Origin: Mesostigma viride
Taxonomy: Eukaryota > Streptophyta > Mesostigmatophyceae > Mesostigmatales > Mesostigmataceae
Length of the DNA stretch: 64,000 nt
Reading direction: 5' to 3'
Assembly (NCBI GenBank): GCA_009746045.1
Contig: RPFO01000090.1
Location: 1,265,699 to 1,329,698, forward strand
Shown here in pieces: positions 1-26,200 of this stretch. The position numbers were made by a program, and so were the translations under genes. Below the pieces are notes generated by a model, which was given only the letters and a program-made list of their open reading frames with translations, had not been told where the DNA came from and ran no database searches. Within the stretch, counting starts at the first letter, position 1. Every line of letters begins with the position of its first letter.

Positions 1-249
1 AGGTTTTCAAGGGAAACAAAAAGAATCCTTTTCTGCCATGCATATTCATGCGACTCGCTGGGCCCTTTGGTCTGACCGCATTTCAGCCCCTCTGCCGGCC
101 CCTCGACCCCACTGCCTCTTCCCGTCTCCTCTCCTCCCCATTTTCTTCCCCTCTTTCCCCTCATAGTGCTGCTCACTGCTATGCCCCTCCTATTGCTGCT
201 ATTTCTTCTTTCCCCTGCTTGAAATGGCCTGCGTCCGGTCCCGCGCCAG

Positions 250-15769
<15,520 letters not shown>

Positions 15770-15804
15770 TCGATATGAGCACTCTTCTTTTCCATTTGAA
15801 AGTG

Positions 15805-15836
15805 GATCAGGACCACGATGACGTGGATGTTTCTTG
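15805..15836 (+). repeat. Copy of the HDAC stop-codon region in the 3' flank
   Basis: GTGGATCAGGACCACGATGA followed by CGTGGATG repeats the coding end at 15737-15765 (ATGGATCAGGACCACGATGA..CGTGGACG). It does not contribute to the reading frame because TGA precedes it. Confidence 0.75.
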
Positions 15837-16572
15837 ATACGCCCTTCATTTCCGCTTGAGGACTCCCTTGAGGATGCTTGCTCTGTGGCGCAGTCATGAG
15901 ATCTAATCAGGCAGCACATGCCTTGGGTTGCTCCGCTCCTCTTGGATGCTAATGCTCTCAAAGATCGAGATAAACGACACGTGTGCAGAGGGTAGGGGGG
16001 CACAGGGGGTGGGGTGGGGGTTGATGGTCGTTGTGGGAGGTTGATGTCCTGAGGCTTAACCTTTGGGCGCCTAGCACACGAATGCAGCATGCTTGGCTGC
16101 ATGGTTTTTCACAATAACTTTGATTTCGAAGTGGAAGATGGCATTTCTTGCAGTAAGCGCAACTTTATTTTCTTTATTTATAACAATTACCTGACAACGT
16201 ATTTTCTGGGAATGGTCCGATTGATTGAAATTGTGAATTCAATATGTAGAATACATGAATGCATATCCGCAAATGGCCGCTCGATCAGCCTGCAGTGTTG
16301 CCCTGATATCATATTGGATCGAGGTCGTGCACCTGGCTAGGTATGCAGCCCGCACAGCTGCCAGGGCGCGCTTCATCCTCACATGGCGAGCCCCTGGCCG
16401 CGCACGGTAATTTTAAGCGGTATATGTGACCAACACTGGACTTGATTCGTGATAGGGTGGGGCTGGACACGAACTACTTACCGCCTCGTCTGCCATTGCA
16501 GTAGAGGACAGCTCGATCGGATGAGGATAAAAGCTGCTGAATCTGGCGCTGCTGCTGTTCTCAAGCGACAAG
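15837..16572. other. Intergenic, probably HDAC 3' UTR and flank
   Basis: No supported gene. Around 16340-16405 a short stretch encodes ILTWRAPGRAR on +, matching the C-terminal tail of the LINE fragment at 16.9 kb, so a small LINE scrap is likely. Confidence 0.5.
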
Positions 16573-16845
16573 ATGCTGCAATCTGCAAACGCAATATCGT
16601 GGTGTGGAACTAGTCCCGAATTAAGGCTCAGTCGCTCTCTCTCGCAAGGGGCCGTTGAGACTGATGCACCACTCCTGGACAGCATCAAGGGCCCTGCATT
16701 CTTGGGCAAGCTGGGCTCGAGCACGTACTTCGTCCGTGTTGAGCGCGCAGCTCGCGTCGGTGGTCCCACTGGGCCTGTCGTGGTGACCACGGCTGATCTG
16801 AACGGGAAGCTGGCTGTCTTGAGGGCCCACAAGGAGCTGCATTAA
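16573..16845 (+). pseudogene. LINE ORF1-like C-terminal fragment
   Basis: About 90 codons with STYFVRVERAARVGGPTGPV and VVTTADLNGKLAVLRAHKEL, resembling the end of an L1-type ORF1 RRM (a basic strand, then P-x-V-V followed by L-hydrophobic-K-x-L). It ends immediately before an ATTAA repeat. ORF1 proteins coat LINE RNA. The assignment is by pattern only. Confidence 0.45.
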
Positions 16846-16866
16846 ATTAAATTAAATTAAATTATA
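16843..16866. repeat. (ATTAA)n LINE tail
   Basis: Four to five ATTAA units followed by ATAACATGCCTCCGTGG, the reverse complement of the 3' end CGGAGGCATGTTATAATTTAA seen at 42.05 kb. This marks a very short, 5'-truncated minus-strand LINE insertion. Confidence 0.65.
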
Positions 16867-17372
16867 ACATGCCTCCGTGGACTCGACGGCGCCGTCACCA
16901 AGATGCTGCGATGTTAACATCCCCTTTGGTTTGCACATTAGTAATGAGGATTTGTACGCTGATTTGCCCTATGTTTCCCACATTATTAGGCACAGGCGCC
17001 TGGGCCTAGCCGGGCACCTGGCCCGCACAGATCAGGTAGATACCTCAGATAGCCTAGCTGGCACCAAGCCCGCCCAGCCTGGGCGATATGTCCTCACCTG
17101 GCGTGCCCCCGGCCGCGCGCGGCAGGGCCGCCACCCGTGGACTTTTCGTGATAGACTCGGCATGGACATGTGCTACACTAGACGTGACGGGCTCACACCC
17201 GGGCAGCCTCCTGGTTTGTCTGTAATATGGAGGCAGATGGTGCGCAAGGATAGATGGCAAGTAGTGATGAAGGAGACCACCCCCAAGCCTGTGGGGGCTC
17301 CGTGTGTGACCAAGTATGGCATTCATAGCGATTCGGGCCGCGGTGCCCACACCCCTGTAACTAGGACCTAGA
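16867..17372 (+). pseudogene. LINE ORF2 C-terminal fragment
   Basis: Encodes LDG.VTKMLR, then IIRHRRLGLAGHLARTDQVD, LTWRAPGRARQGRHPWTF and a degraded RWQ.V.K..TP.PVG ending. The same order of motifs is seen in the minus-strand fragment at 17.7-18.1 kb and in those at 41.8 and 42.3 kb, so it is the post-RT domain of a LINE reverse transcriptase protein. Frameshifted and without an RT core. Confidence 0.7.
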
Positions 17373-17448
17373 TAGCTTATACCATCCATTCCATCCCATG
17401 TTCCCCTCCCACTGAGGACTTATGCTCACGTGACGCAGTCACGTGTCT

Positions 17449-17466
17449 ATTAATTAATTAATTAAT
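17449..17466. repeat. (TTAA)n LINE tail
   Basis: ATTAATTAATTAATTAAT separates the + strand LINE fragment from the minus-strand one. It could be the 3' tail of either. Confidence 0.7.
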
Positions 17467-18123
17467 GCCTCCGTGGGGAGATCATGTAGCACATATTCCT
17501 TGATGGATGGGTGGGGTGGAAGGAGCCGCGTAATCGAACTAACCTAACTCTAGGCTATCTAGTCTAGAAAATCCTAACTACACTACTCATCAAAACGCCT
17601 CCTCCGCTTGGGGGGAGGTGGCTTGCCCACAGGGGCTGGCGTGTGAGCCTTGACAATCTTTTGCCACCGCGTCTTGTTCTGCATGGCAGTCCAAAGAAGG
17701 GAGAGAGAGTGGATGCGGTGTTCAAACTGGGCTGGGTCCACTATAGGTCGTCCAGCAACATCTGGATGTAGTTCGTGACCGATGTTTCCCTACCCTTTTG
17801 GGAATGTCCTTGGGGCCAGGCCAGGTCAGCATATGCCGCCCTGGCTGGCCAAGCCGCTGGGGGCCTGCCAGACCAAGGGCGGTGTCGACCTGGCTGGTGC
17901 GAGCAAGGTGTCCTACAAATGCTATCCTACGCTGCCTAATCTCGTCCGAAATACGAGGCATACCCTGATACAAAGACTCTAATGACGGGCGCTTGGAAAA
18001 CCCTACGTTCAGGACCTTTCGGAGCATCCTGTAAACCGTGCCGTCGAGCTTAGCTGCCAGTGTGGGTGTGATTGTCCACGCCTCGGCGCCATACGTGAGC
18101 ACCCTGAGTTGAATGCCCTTCAC
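17467..18123 (-). pseudogene. LINE ORF2 C-terminus and 3' UTR
   Basis: On the minus strand this reads VLTYGAEAWTITPTLAAKL, DGTVYRMLRKVLNVGFS, RRIAFVGHLARTSQVDTALG, then in another frame RWQKIVKAHTPAPVGKPPPP and a basic end before the stop at about 17.6 kb. About 130 bp of 3' UTR follow, up to a TTAA tail. It lacks the RT core, as in 5'-truncated LINE copies. One frameshift is present. Confidence 0.72.
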
Positions 18124-18269
18124 CGCTGGCTAGCACGCCGGCGATGGAGACGGGATTTTTGTTGTTTGGGGAACCGATTGTGGGAGGCTGAGCCCGCAGC
18201 CGCCACTGATTGCTATTGAACCCTTGCAGCTGGCCAGGCCGCAAGGAGCTCAGCCGCCGGCGCGGCGCT

Positions 18270-18362
18270 AACCGATAAGGCATGCTCGAGCCTCTACCCC
18301 GAGACTACCGGTAGGCTATACCCGATAGTGCATGCTCGAGCCTCTAACCCGAGACTACCGGC
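18270..18362. repeat. 50-bp tandem duplication
   Basis: GCATGCTCGAGCCTCTACCC..GAGACTACCGG occurs twice, 49-50 bp apart. The surrounding 18.12-18.90 kb is GC-rich and has no supported gene. Confidence 0.75.
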
Positions 18363-18903
18363 ACTCAGCGGATCTGTGCTACCGAGGGCGACGGTTCTCT
18401 GACCGTCCCGGCGCGCACTGGCTTCCGTACCTTGCTTAGGCACTGACTAGCATCTAGACATCAATCTTTGATGCCCACCTGACTAGGCGCCCAGGCCGGC
18501 GACTACCGGCCAGCGGATAGATGCCACTCGGGAGCACAACTCCCATCACTTTCTTTTTAAATAATTATCATAAATTATTTAAAGCGAGGGGCAATAGGGT
18601 ACTAGCACTGACCCTATATACGTACGGTCAAGTAGAGAAACACGTAACGGCACACTGGCCGTCCCCAAATCCTAAACCCCAAGGAGGGTGCCCTACGCTG
18701 GGATCTGAGCACGCCAAAAACACCCGGGCTTTGCTCCCGGCCTCCTTTTCTACTTGGGTGCAACTGCACCACATGCATCATTAGTATAGGCACATGCACT
18801 GGCCGCCTGTCAGGTCTAGGGAAATGTATTCATGGATGAAAGAAGCGCCCATTCCCATGCAAAAGACGATGTCAGGTCACACTGTAAAAAAAAACTCATG
18901 TCC

Positions 18904-20249
18904 TCATGAGCTGCCGCAGCAGCTTGTATACTGAGGCCCCGACAGCATCGCTGGCTTGGTCAAGGCATCGGCAATATTCTCGCTCTCGGGGATCCACCGC
19001 CGCTCATCCAACACCGTGGCGGACTCGGCCAACACAAGGTAATCTAGTTTGGTGGTGGAGGCGAGCGGGTTATTCAGAAACTCCATTATTGACTTGCTAT
19101 CTGTGCACAGCCGCATGCGGAGCGACAGCGCCACGCGGGCCTTATCCGCAAGCCATTGCAAAAGTCTGACGCTGCATGCACATAACACGCATGGTCGACA
19201 GAGGAAATGAACGCGCGACACTCCGCGCGGTTGCTGTCTACCACTACCGGCTGATGGATGCGGCTATACCAGTCGACAAGAGTGGGCTGCCCATGCAGTG
19301 GGGCTATCAAGAAAAAAGGTGGCCGCCTCCCGCGCGCGCAGCTGCGTGATGGTACGCGACTCCAGGTTCGCGTCAGAGTAAATGGTCATTGCCACCGGGC
19401 GGGTGATATCAACCCCCCACACGCGCAGGCCCGGCATGATCGACGCCAAGACTTGCGTCCGAAGATGCTGCGCTCCCATGCCCGCAATTAAGCACGGCGT
19501 CGGGCGCAGGCGCGTATAGATGGACAGGTCGGGTCGCACCGTGCCCGCGAGCCACCCCAGGTCCCCAGCTGGCCGCGCAATTGCGGTCCCGCGGACGCAT
19601 CCAGCCGCTCAGGCAGCGATTGCGCGAGCTTGTCCGCGTATTCCTGCTTGCATGGCCGCCATGTCAATGCACCAGCCAACCGGTGTGCGGTGCAAAGTGT
19701 AGGTTAGGCCACAGAAAGGGACGGGGGTGTCGGGGTCCAGCCACAACGTGCGGCTAGTGGGCAAAAGCTTGGCCACAGCGGTTACGAACTGCCGGACCCA
19801 CGCCCGGGGTCCAATAAGCCGCCAGTCATCCCCCTGCCATAATTGCATGAACGCGGGCTCGTGTGGGTTGGGTGTGTGGATGTGAAAGAGGTTGCTATCG
19901 ATGCGAGAAAACACCGCCCCCATGCTAGCAAAGATGCGTTCAGCCGTCTTGCGAAAGATGATGGGGCTAGACTGCAGGCCCTCCACACCAAGGAGAAGCC
20001 GCAAGTACACACACCGCAGCTCCCCCTGCCATGCACACCAAAGGGACCTTGACCACATACTGTCACCGTGCCAAGCCACACTTCCTCGGCCACTGCATGC
20101 CGGGTCGCTATATGGAGAAAGTCCCGCTGAAAATCTGAGCAGGCCATGGCATAGTCCAAACCCCGATCCAACAGCCCCAAGAACACCGATGTTAACACCC
20201 GGCTAGTGGTCTGCGACAGCCCGGGCGTAAACAATTCCTCCTCCGACAA
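18904..20249 (-). pseudogene. Copia-type reverse transcriptase/RNase H remnant
   Basis: Read on the minus strand with several frame changes. Motifs in order: SRVLTSVFLGLLDRGLDYAM (start of the RT palm), GLQSSPIIFRKTAERIFASM with DSNLFHI (the Copia GLKQSPxxW...DPSLF region), MTIYSDANLESRT (RNase H DAD-like), LCTDSKSIMEFLNNP, and RRWIPESENIADALTKPA, the classic end of Copia RNase H. The YVDD core is not clear. This is a decayed pol domain of a Ty1/Copia retrotransposon lying downstream of the Gypsy unit. Confidence 0.68.
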
Positions 20250-20391
20250 CTGTCGCGTCTGCGTACCACAATCTCCGGCGCCACCATGGCGGCTGGCCAT
20301 GCTCAGCTTTGGTAAAACCCAAATGAGCTGAGCTGACGTGCCTGCCTTAACTGCATGCCTGGTGGGGTGGGCGAGGACCTGTCCCATGATT
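20250..20391. repeat. 142-bp direct repeat X (proximal copy)
   Basis: Starts CTGTCGCGTCTGCG and ends GTCCCATGATT. It matches 21558-21699 with about one mismatch. The two copies immediately flank the 1.17-kb repeat Y. Confidence 0.9.
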
Positions 20392-21556
20392 AAAGAAAGG
20401 AGGGCTCTCAGCCGAGGACAAGGAACTGTCCCTCGTGCCTGATGACCACCTTATTGCCTCCCCTGCTGTAGAATACTGCTTTCACAACACACACTTTGCA
20501 CAGTCTGATGATGAAGCCGCACATGCGGAATTTATTGAGAAAGTTAATACAATTACAACACGTTGATAGTCTCAATATCGATGCACTCCATGCTCACGAG
20601 CCCGCAGTTAGGCAGCGCTCCATGACATGCTACCGGCCTTGCTCCCAAGGAAAGGGAGAAACACGAAGGCCACTAACGAGAGACTCGAAGAGACTACACG
20701 CTACGTGAGAGTCCTCTTCGACTATGAACCAAACCATTCGTCATGCCACACGCATGACACACGCCACACTTGTCAGTCCAGCCAGGAATGCCCAAACTAT
20801 CTTGCTGCCTGAACCATGCAAATAGAAACTGCATTCCAGTTGCCGTCCTGGCTTTCTACCACACATGCCAACAAAAGCAGGAAGGCATCCCGACAAATCT
20901 AAATTGCTACCCTGTTGCCGATCTCATCTCCTAGAGGCTCCGGCATTTCTGTCCCTGGGAATGTCCGGCATTGAGTCACGACCACCAAGGTCGAAGCATA
21001 ATATCCTTCAAACAATCTGCACGCTCACACCTTGCGTGTGAGTGGCCCAGCAAACATTGCTTCTAATCTTTCCTTTCTAGAAGAAATCCCTTTGTAGGGC
21101 TGCCAGCGATTTCGCATTCATTCCAGCGATCTGGCTCCGCACCGCAAATTGTCCTTTTCCATTTTCTGTCCAGTCCTCATAACGTTGACCCGCTATTCTA
21201 CACCACAAAGACACCTGGCCTGTCAATAGCCTCGGCGCTGTTGAAGTCCAGCAGTCCAGCTCCAGCTCCAGCTCCAGCTCCAGCTCCAGCTCCAGCTGTC
21301 CACTAACTCGCGTATGATCCTCTCGACGCTGCGCACTTGTGCTGCCGTCCGCTCAAGTACGTCAGTGCTGCGCGCCCAGCCGTGCCTGGCCCGGCGCGCG
21401 CGCACGTGCACTTTCGTCCGCTCTTATGCTGCAAGTGCTAGTGTCCCCCCCCGGTCACTAGCCTTTGTCGAAAATGCGCAGAAAACAAATTCCTTGCGCA
21501 CGTCACCGGTCTTGTGCATAGTGGGCGCCCGGATGACATAGCTCGCGTCCGTGACA
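20391..21556 (-). repeat. Repeat Y, left copy: probable 3' LTR of the Gypsy unit
   Basis: About 1,166 bp matching 38523-40486 almost base for base, once the 770-bp LINE insertion and a roughly 10-bp extra segment are removed from the latter. The two copies flank the minus-strand Gypsy coding region in direct orientation. Read on the minus strand it begins TGTCACGG, with the TG expected of an LTR, but it ends CTTTCTTTA rather than CA. It contains a short (CCAGCT)n tract at 21257-21295. No simple target duplication flanks the unit, so the LTR role is likely but not proven. Confidence 0.6.
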
Positions 21557-21557
21557 G

Positions 21558-21699
21558 CTGTCGCGTCTGCGTACCACAATCTCCGGCGCCACCATGGCGG
21601 CTGGCCATGCTCAGCTTTGGTAAAACCCAAATGAGCTGAGCTGACGTGCCTGCCTTAACTGCATGCCCGGTGGGGTGGGCGAGGACCTGTCCCATGATT
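21558..21699. repeat. 142-bp direct repeat X (distal copy)
   Basis: Second copy of X, lying between the end of the Gypsy coding region and repeat Y. On the minus strand it follows the purine tract AGCGAGGGGGGA at 21700-21712, which looks like a polypurine tract. An alternative reading is therefore that the LTR starts here. Confidence 0.85.
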
Positions 21700-21725
21700 C
21701 CCCCCTCGCTGGCTCTCATGGCTCC

Positions 21726-22556
21726 TCACATGGCCAGCGACCGTGCCAACACCACAGCAGCTAAGGAAATGGTGACGCTACTGGTTGCGAAACGGGCAGC
21801 GACACAAACTGGGCAAAACCACTGGCCCGCTGGCACGGTGGTGAGCGCTGGCTGCAAGCAGTGCATGTGCCACCCACAATTACAGTGATCACACAGCAAC
21901 ATGGTATCCCCCTGGTCTACGCGATGGCAAACCTGACACTGTGCGTCCTTGACCCGCCTGGCCGTGTGCGGGGCGAGGTCAGGCAATAAGTTGGGCAACG
22001 AACACGGACTGAGGTTGCTTACGTTATCGGTGGTGCGACTGCCGTCGACGCCCTCCAAAATGGCGACCCCAGATGGCTTGATGGCGACGATCCGCAAGAT
22101 GGTCGGCCCCGCAGTCACGTCAAGAGTGTCGGTCAGCTGCGTGCGGAGAAATACGAACTGCCCCGGACGAAAATGCAGCTGACGGGCCATGTAAGCGCCC
22201 CCCCGGCGCTGAGCGTAGCGCAGGGTATCTCGGTGCTGGGCGATGAACAAGTTGTTCATGGCGATGGGCATAACCTTGCGGAAAGTAGCCGCCCGTGCGG
22301 TCACCTCAGCCAGAAACTGACTGGCGTTGTCAAACGCCATAGGGGTGGGGTGTGCACTCTGCGCCTCCGTGGGGAGCAAGGGTGCGCGCCCAAACAACAG
22401 GAAATACGGGGAGAAACAGGCGAGCGACTCCTGGGGTGACATTCGGTAACCCATGGCTATCCACGCCAGTTCACGATCCCACATAGTGAATGATGCTGAC
22501 TGCAGGCTCCACTTGCGCAAAGCCTGCTTGACAGTCTGCACCAATCTCTCAGCCAA
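21726..22556 (-). CDS. pol: Gypsy integrase C-terminus with PHD finger
   Basis: About 276 codons. It begins in NGLAERLVQTVKQALRKW with the catalytic Glu, and continues through the integrase C-terminal beta-domain (HFRPGQFVFLR, AGPTILRIVAI). Residues 207-251 are a perfect C4HC3 PHD finger: C207, C210, C222, C225, H230, C233, C248, C251. PHD fingers bind histone H3 tails, which would guide insertion to particular chromatin, like the chromodomain of other Gypsy elements. The stop at 21726 is followed by a purine tract and repeat X. Confidence 0.88.
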   Translation of the reverse strand: MAERLVQTVKQALRKWSLQSASFTMWDRELAWIAMGYRMSPQESLACFSPYFLLFGRAPLLPTEAQSAHPTPMAFDNASQFLAEVTARAATFRKVMPIAMNNLFIAQHRDTLRYAQRRGGAYMARQLHFRPGQFVFLRTQLTDTLDVTAGPTILRIVAIKPSGVAILEGVDGSRTTDNVSNLSPCSLPNLLPDLAPHTARRVKDAQCQVCHRVDQGDTMLLCDHCNCGWHMHCLQPALTTVPAGQWFCPVCVAARFATSSVTISLAAVVLARSLAM

Positions 22557-23200
22557 ACCATTGGCCTGAGGATGCTCCGAGAAGTGCGACGGTGATCAAT
22601 GAGACATGCATCCAACAATTCCTGAAATTCCCCCGAAACTCCCCGCCCTGGTCGGTGACCACCTCCGCGGGGGCGCCAAACCTGGCGATGATGTCGGCGA
22701 AGTGCTTGGCGGTGGTGGCGGCCTGCTTGTCAGCAATGGGGATGAGCTCGACCCACTTGCTAAAACTTTCGACACACACCATGACATACTTGTGGCCATC
22801 TGCACTTTCATCAAAGGGCCCACACAGGTCTACGTGCCAGCGGTAGAAGAGCCCTCTGATGGGTAGGCTCATCAATTCTTTCGCATCGTGGTCCACATTG
22901 AACCGGGCCTTCACCCGGGCACACTGCGCGCAGCGAGCGACGACCTGCGCGACTGTGGCACGCATGCCGTTCCACCAATAAGAGGCGCGCACTAGCGCCA
23001 AAGTGCGGTTACCACCCAGGTGGCCATACCGCTCATGGGCTTGCTGGACGATGGCGACCCGCTTGTGAGGCGGCGGCACCACCACTTTGCGCTTGCCGAT
23101 CATTTTGTGGAGGACCCCGGCATCCCACGAGTAGGTGACCGCCCTATGTTGCACCCTATTCAACTCAGCGTCACGCTGGGCTGAGGACCAATCAACCGGG
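22549..23200 (-). pseudogene. pol: Gypsy integrase, zinc-binding and catalytic core
   Basis: HHCC zinc module (AHERYGHLGGNRT, then ARCAQCARVKARF), followed by the DDE core: first Asp in YRWHVDLCGPFDES, second Asp in VVTDQGGEFRG. The third acidic residue is in the next segment (NGLAERLVQ). Between them the frame changes at least twice (22.55-22.65 kb), and the frame also changes from RNase H at about 23.19 kb. It inserts the cDNA in the family; this copy is not intact as read. Confidence 0.82.
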
Positions 23201-26200
23201 GTGGGGTGAGAGCTATCCCTTGGACCTGCTCCAACACACGCCCATCGAGCCACACATCACCCATGTTGCATTCCACTGTGAGATGGCCAACCAACACCAC
23301 CTGGAGTGCTAGGTATCGTGCCAAGGTATTGTCAATGTCAAAGGACGGAGAATTACCTTCCTCCAACGCGAGGAGGCCAGCGGCAGGGGTGAAGGGAGAA
23401 GGGTGAACTGCATTGCAGCTTGCCGCAAAGTCTGCGACTGTATACTCGACTGCGCGCCAGTCTGCCTCGGCGTCGGCGTCAGCGAAGCCTGCAGCATTAA
23501 CAAAAACCACAGACCCAGGCGAGCTCTCGGCCCCTAGGGCCCGCGCACCAGTGTTGTCAACAGTGGTTGGTAGAGCATACCTGGACAGGACGTCCGCGTT
23601 GGAGTGATCCACACCTGGCCGATGGACGATTGTCAGGTGGTACTCCTGAATGATCATTGCCCACCGGGCCAGCTTACCCGTGAGTTTGTCGCTGGTCATC
23701 AACCACAATAAGGGCTGGTGATCAGTGACAAGTGTGAACACCCGCCCAAAGAGATATGGCCTGAAGTGCTTGATGGCCCACACAACGGCTAACGCTTCCC
23801 CCTCGTAGGAAGAGTACCGACTCTCGGCAGAGTTGTTACTCCGACTAGCGTACGCGATAACATGCTCGCGCCCCGCATCGTCCTTTTGTGCTAGCACAGC
23901 CCCTAGGCCTACCTTGGACCAATCGGTGTAAAGAATGAAGGGCAGAGCATAGTCGGGGGCGCGTAGGATAGGAGCGGCAGTCAGTTCCTGTTTGATGGTA
24001 TCGATGGCTCGCTGCTGAGCCGGACCCCACGCCCAGACATTGCCCTTCTTCAACAACTCAGTCAGGGGTTTGACTTTGGTGCTGAAATTCTGAATATATC
24101 CTCGATAATAGCCAGCTAGCCCGAGATACGCGCGCACCCCCGAGATGTCGATGGGCACTGCGGCGTTGCTGATGGCTTCCACTTTGGCTGCCTCAGGGGT
24201 CCGGCCACCTGGTACAATCTGATGACCAAGAAACCCTATGGTCTGTTGGGCGAACTTGCACTTTTCAGGGTGCAGCCGCAGGTTGGCCTTATCTAGGGCG
24301 ATCCGAACCTGATCGAGGTGAGCTAAGTGCTGGTCAAATGTCTCGCTAAAGACAATGACATCGTCTATGTAGCAGGCTGCAAATGGCAACCCTGCCAGCA
24401 CCTGGTCCATGGCACGTTGGAACACCGCACTAGCGTTGCGATGTCCGAATGGCATGCGAACCCACTCGTACAGACGGGTCCCACCCCAAAAGGCCAGCTT
24501 GCGCTGATCTGCCTCTACGACCTTGATCTGATGGAAGCCGCTACGCAAATCTAGCGACGACACATACTTGACCTGGGGAGATATTTTATCCAAAACATCA
24601 TCGACCCGAGGCATGGGGTACCTATCAACAGGAGTGTGCGCGTTCAGCTGACGCAGGTCAGTGGCCATGCGCATACCTGTCCACTCGCCTGTGATGGTAT
24701 CCTTCTTGGGTGCGACCACCGTGGCAGCTGCATAACTGGAGGATGAAGCGCGGATGATCCCAGCTGCCTCTAGCTCTCGACAGTTAGCATCTACGAATTC
24801 CAGCTCAGCCAAGCTCAGCCTATGCTGCCGCCTGAATAAGGGCTGATCCGTATCTAGTGGGACCCCCATGCAGCCCCCGTTGTAGCACCCTAGTTCTTCA
24901 CTGCTGAAAGCGAAAACTGAGCGTGCAGAATGCAACCAGTGCTCCATAGCCTTGCGTTGCGTGGCGGTGAGGTGCTCACCTATGGCCCATATGTGAGAGG
25001 CAGCAGGATCTGCGACTGCGGCACTCCTACTGTCGAGACAAGGCCCCCGGACAGCGGCATCGTGGAAAAGGGAAAATGCGGCTACACCGGGTGTGACGCT
25101 CACCTGCTGAATGGCACGGACTGCGCGACCGACCGATTGCTGCAGGGTGGGCGCTCCAGCGAACACCGTGCTGGACAACAAGGACGTCATGAGGATAACG
25201 CTCCATAGTTGAAGCAGCCGCGATCTCCATGGCGACCCAGTGCCGCCGGACGCTGTTGGCCGGACACCAGCCGCGTGGGCACTGACAGGCGGTGGCGGTG
25301 TGGGGATATCTCCCCCACCCTGGCGCACTTGCATTGCGGCCCGCAGAACATACCCAACCTGGAAGGCTGACATGGCTTGCCCAACGAGAGACCACCTAGT
25401 GGCCTCTAAAACCCCCTCAGCGGCGGACGCCCCCACATGGAACCCCATGCTCACCTCCCGAAACTCAGCGGGCGGCTGCACCAACAAACCCGTACCGGTG
25501 TCCCATACCAAACCCTTGCCCCGGTCCCTGTAGGCCGATGACCCCTGGTAACTAACCAAGGTGGGAAGAGCGCACATAGGCTTACCTACGTGATTGACGG
25601 GCGCGTAAGGGTGCCGATCGGCGACGTCTACCCGCTGCGTGACCAAATGTGGTGGCAGCGCCACCTCCGCGGGCATGCCGTCGTGCTGTCGTGTGATCGC
25701 ATCTACCACTGCCTGGATGGTGGTGGTGAGTGCAAGGTTGGTCCAGAATGCGCGGTACCTGTGGGTGAGCCCGCCCAATCCTGCATTGTCGCACGTGACT
25801 GGTGCCCCTAAGATGTCCACGATCTGGGCCCAGTCCTTCCTCACTACCTCGTGAGGGCTGTCGTCGGCCACCACGTTCTCAAAAAGATACGCTAGTGGCT
25901 GGTCCTGCAGCTGCTGCAAGAGTCCAACGACTCGAAGCAGATCCCAAAACAACCCGCTCCTAGGATCCGCAAGCCCGCGTCCTACGCCGGCCTGACTCAA
26001 CCCTTGACATTCCCAGCCCGCGAGGACGAGGTCTATCCTCTTGTGCCGCCTCAAAAGGCCTCGCACATGAACCTCCCCAATGGCACGGATATCCTGAGGG
26101 CACTCCCCAAAGGGATCTGTCCACGCAGACGGAGGAAACTGAGATGGATACAGGGCAGACAGCTGGGCACAGTGATGCCTATACACTGCCCGAGCGGTAG

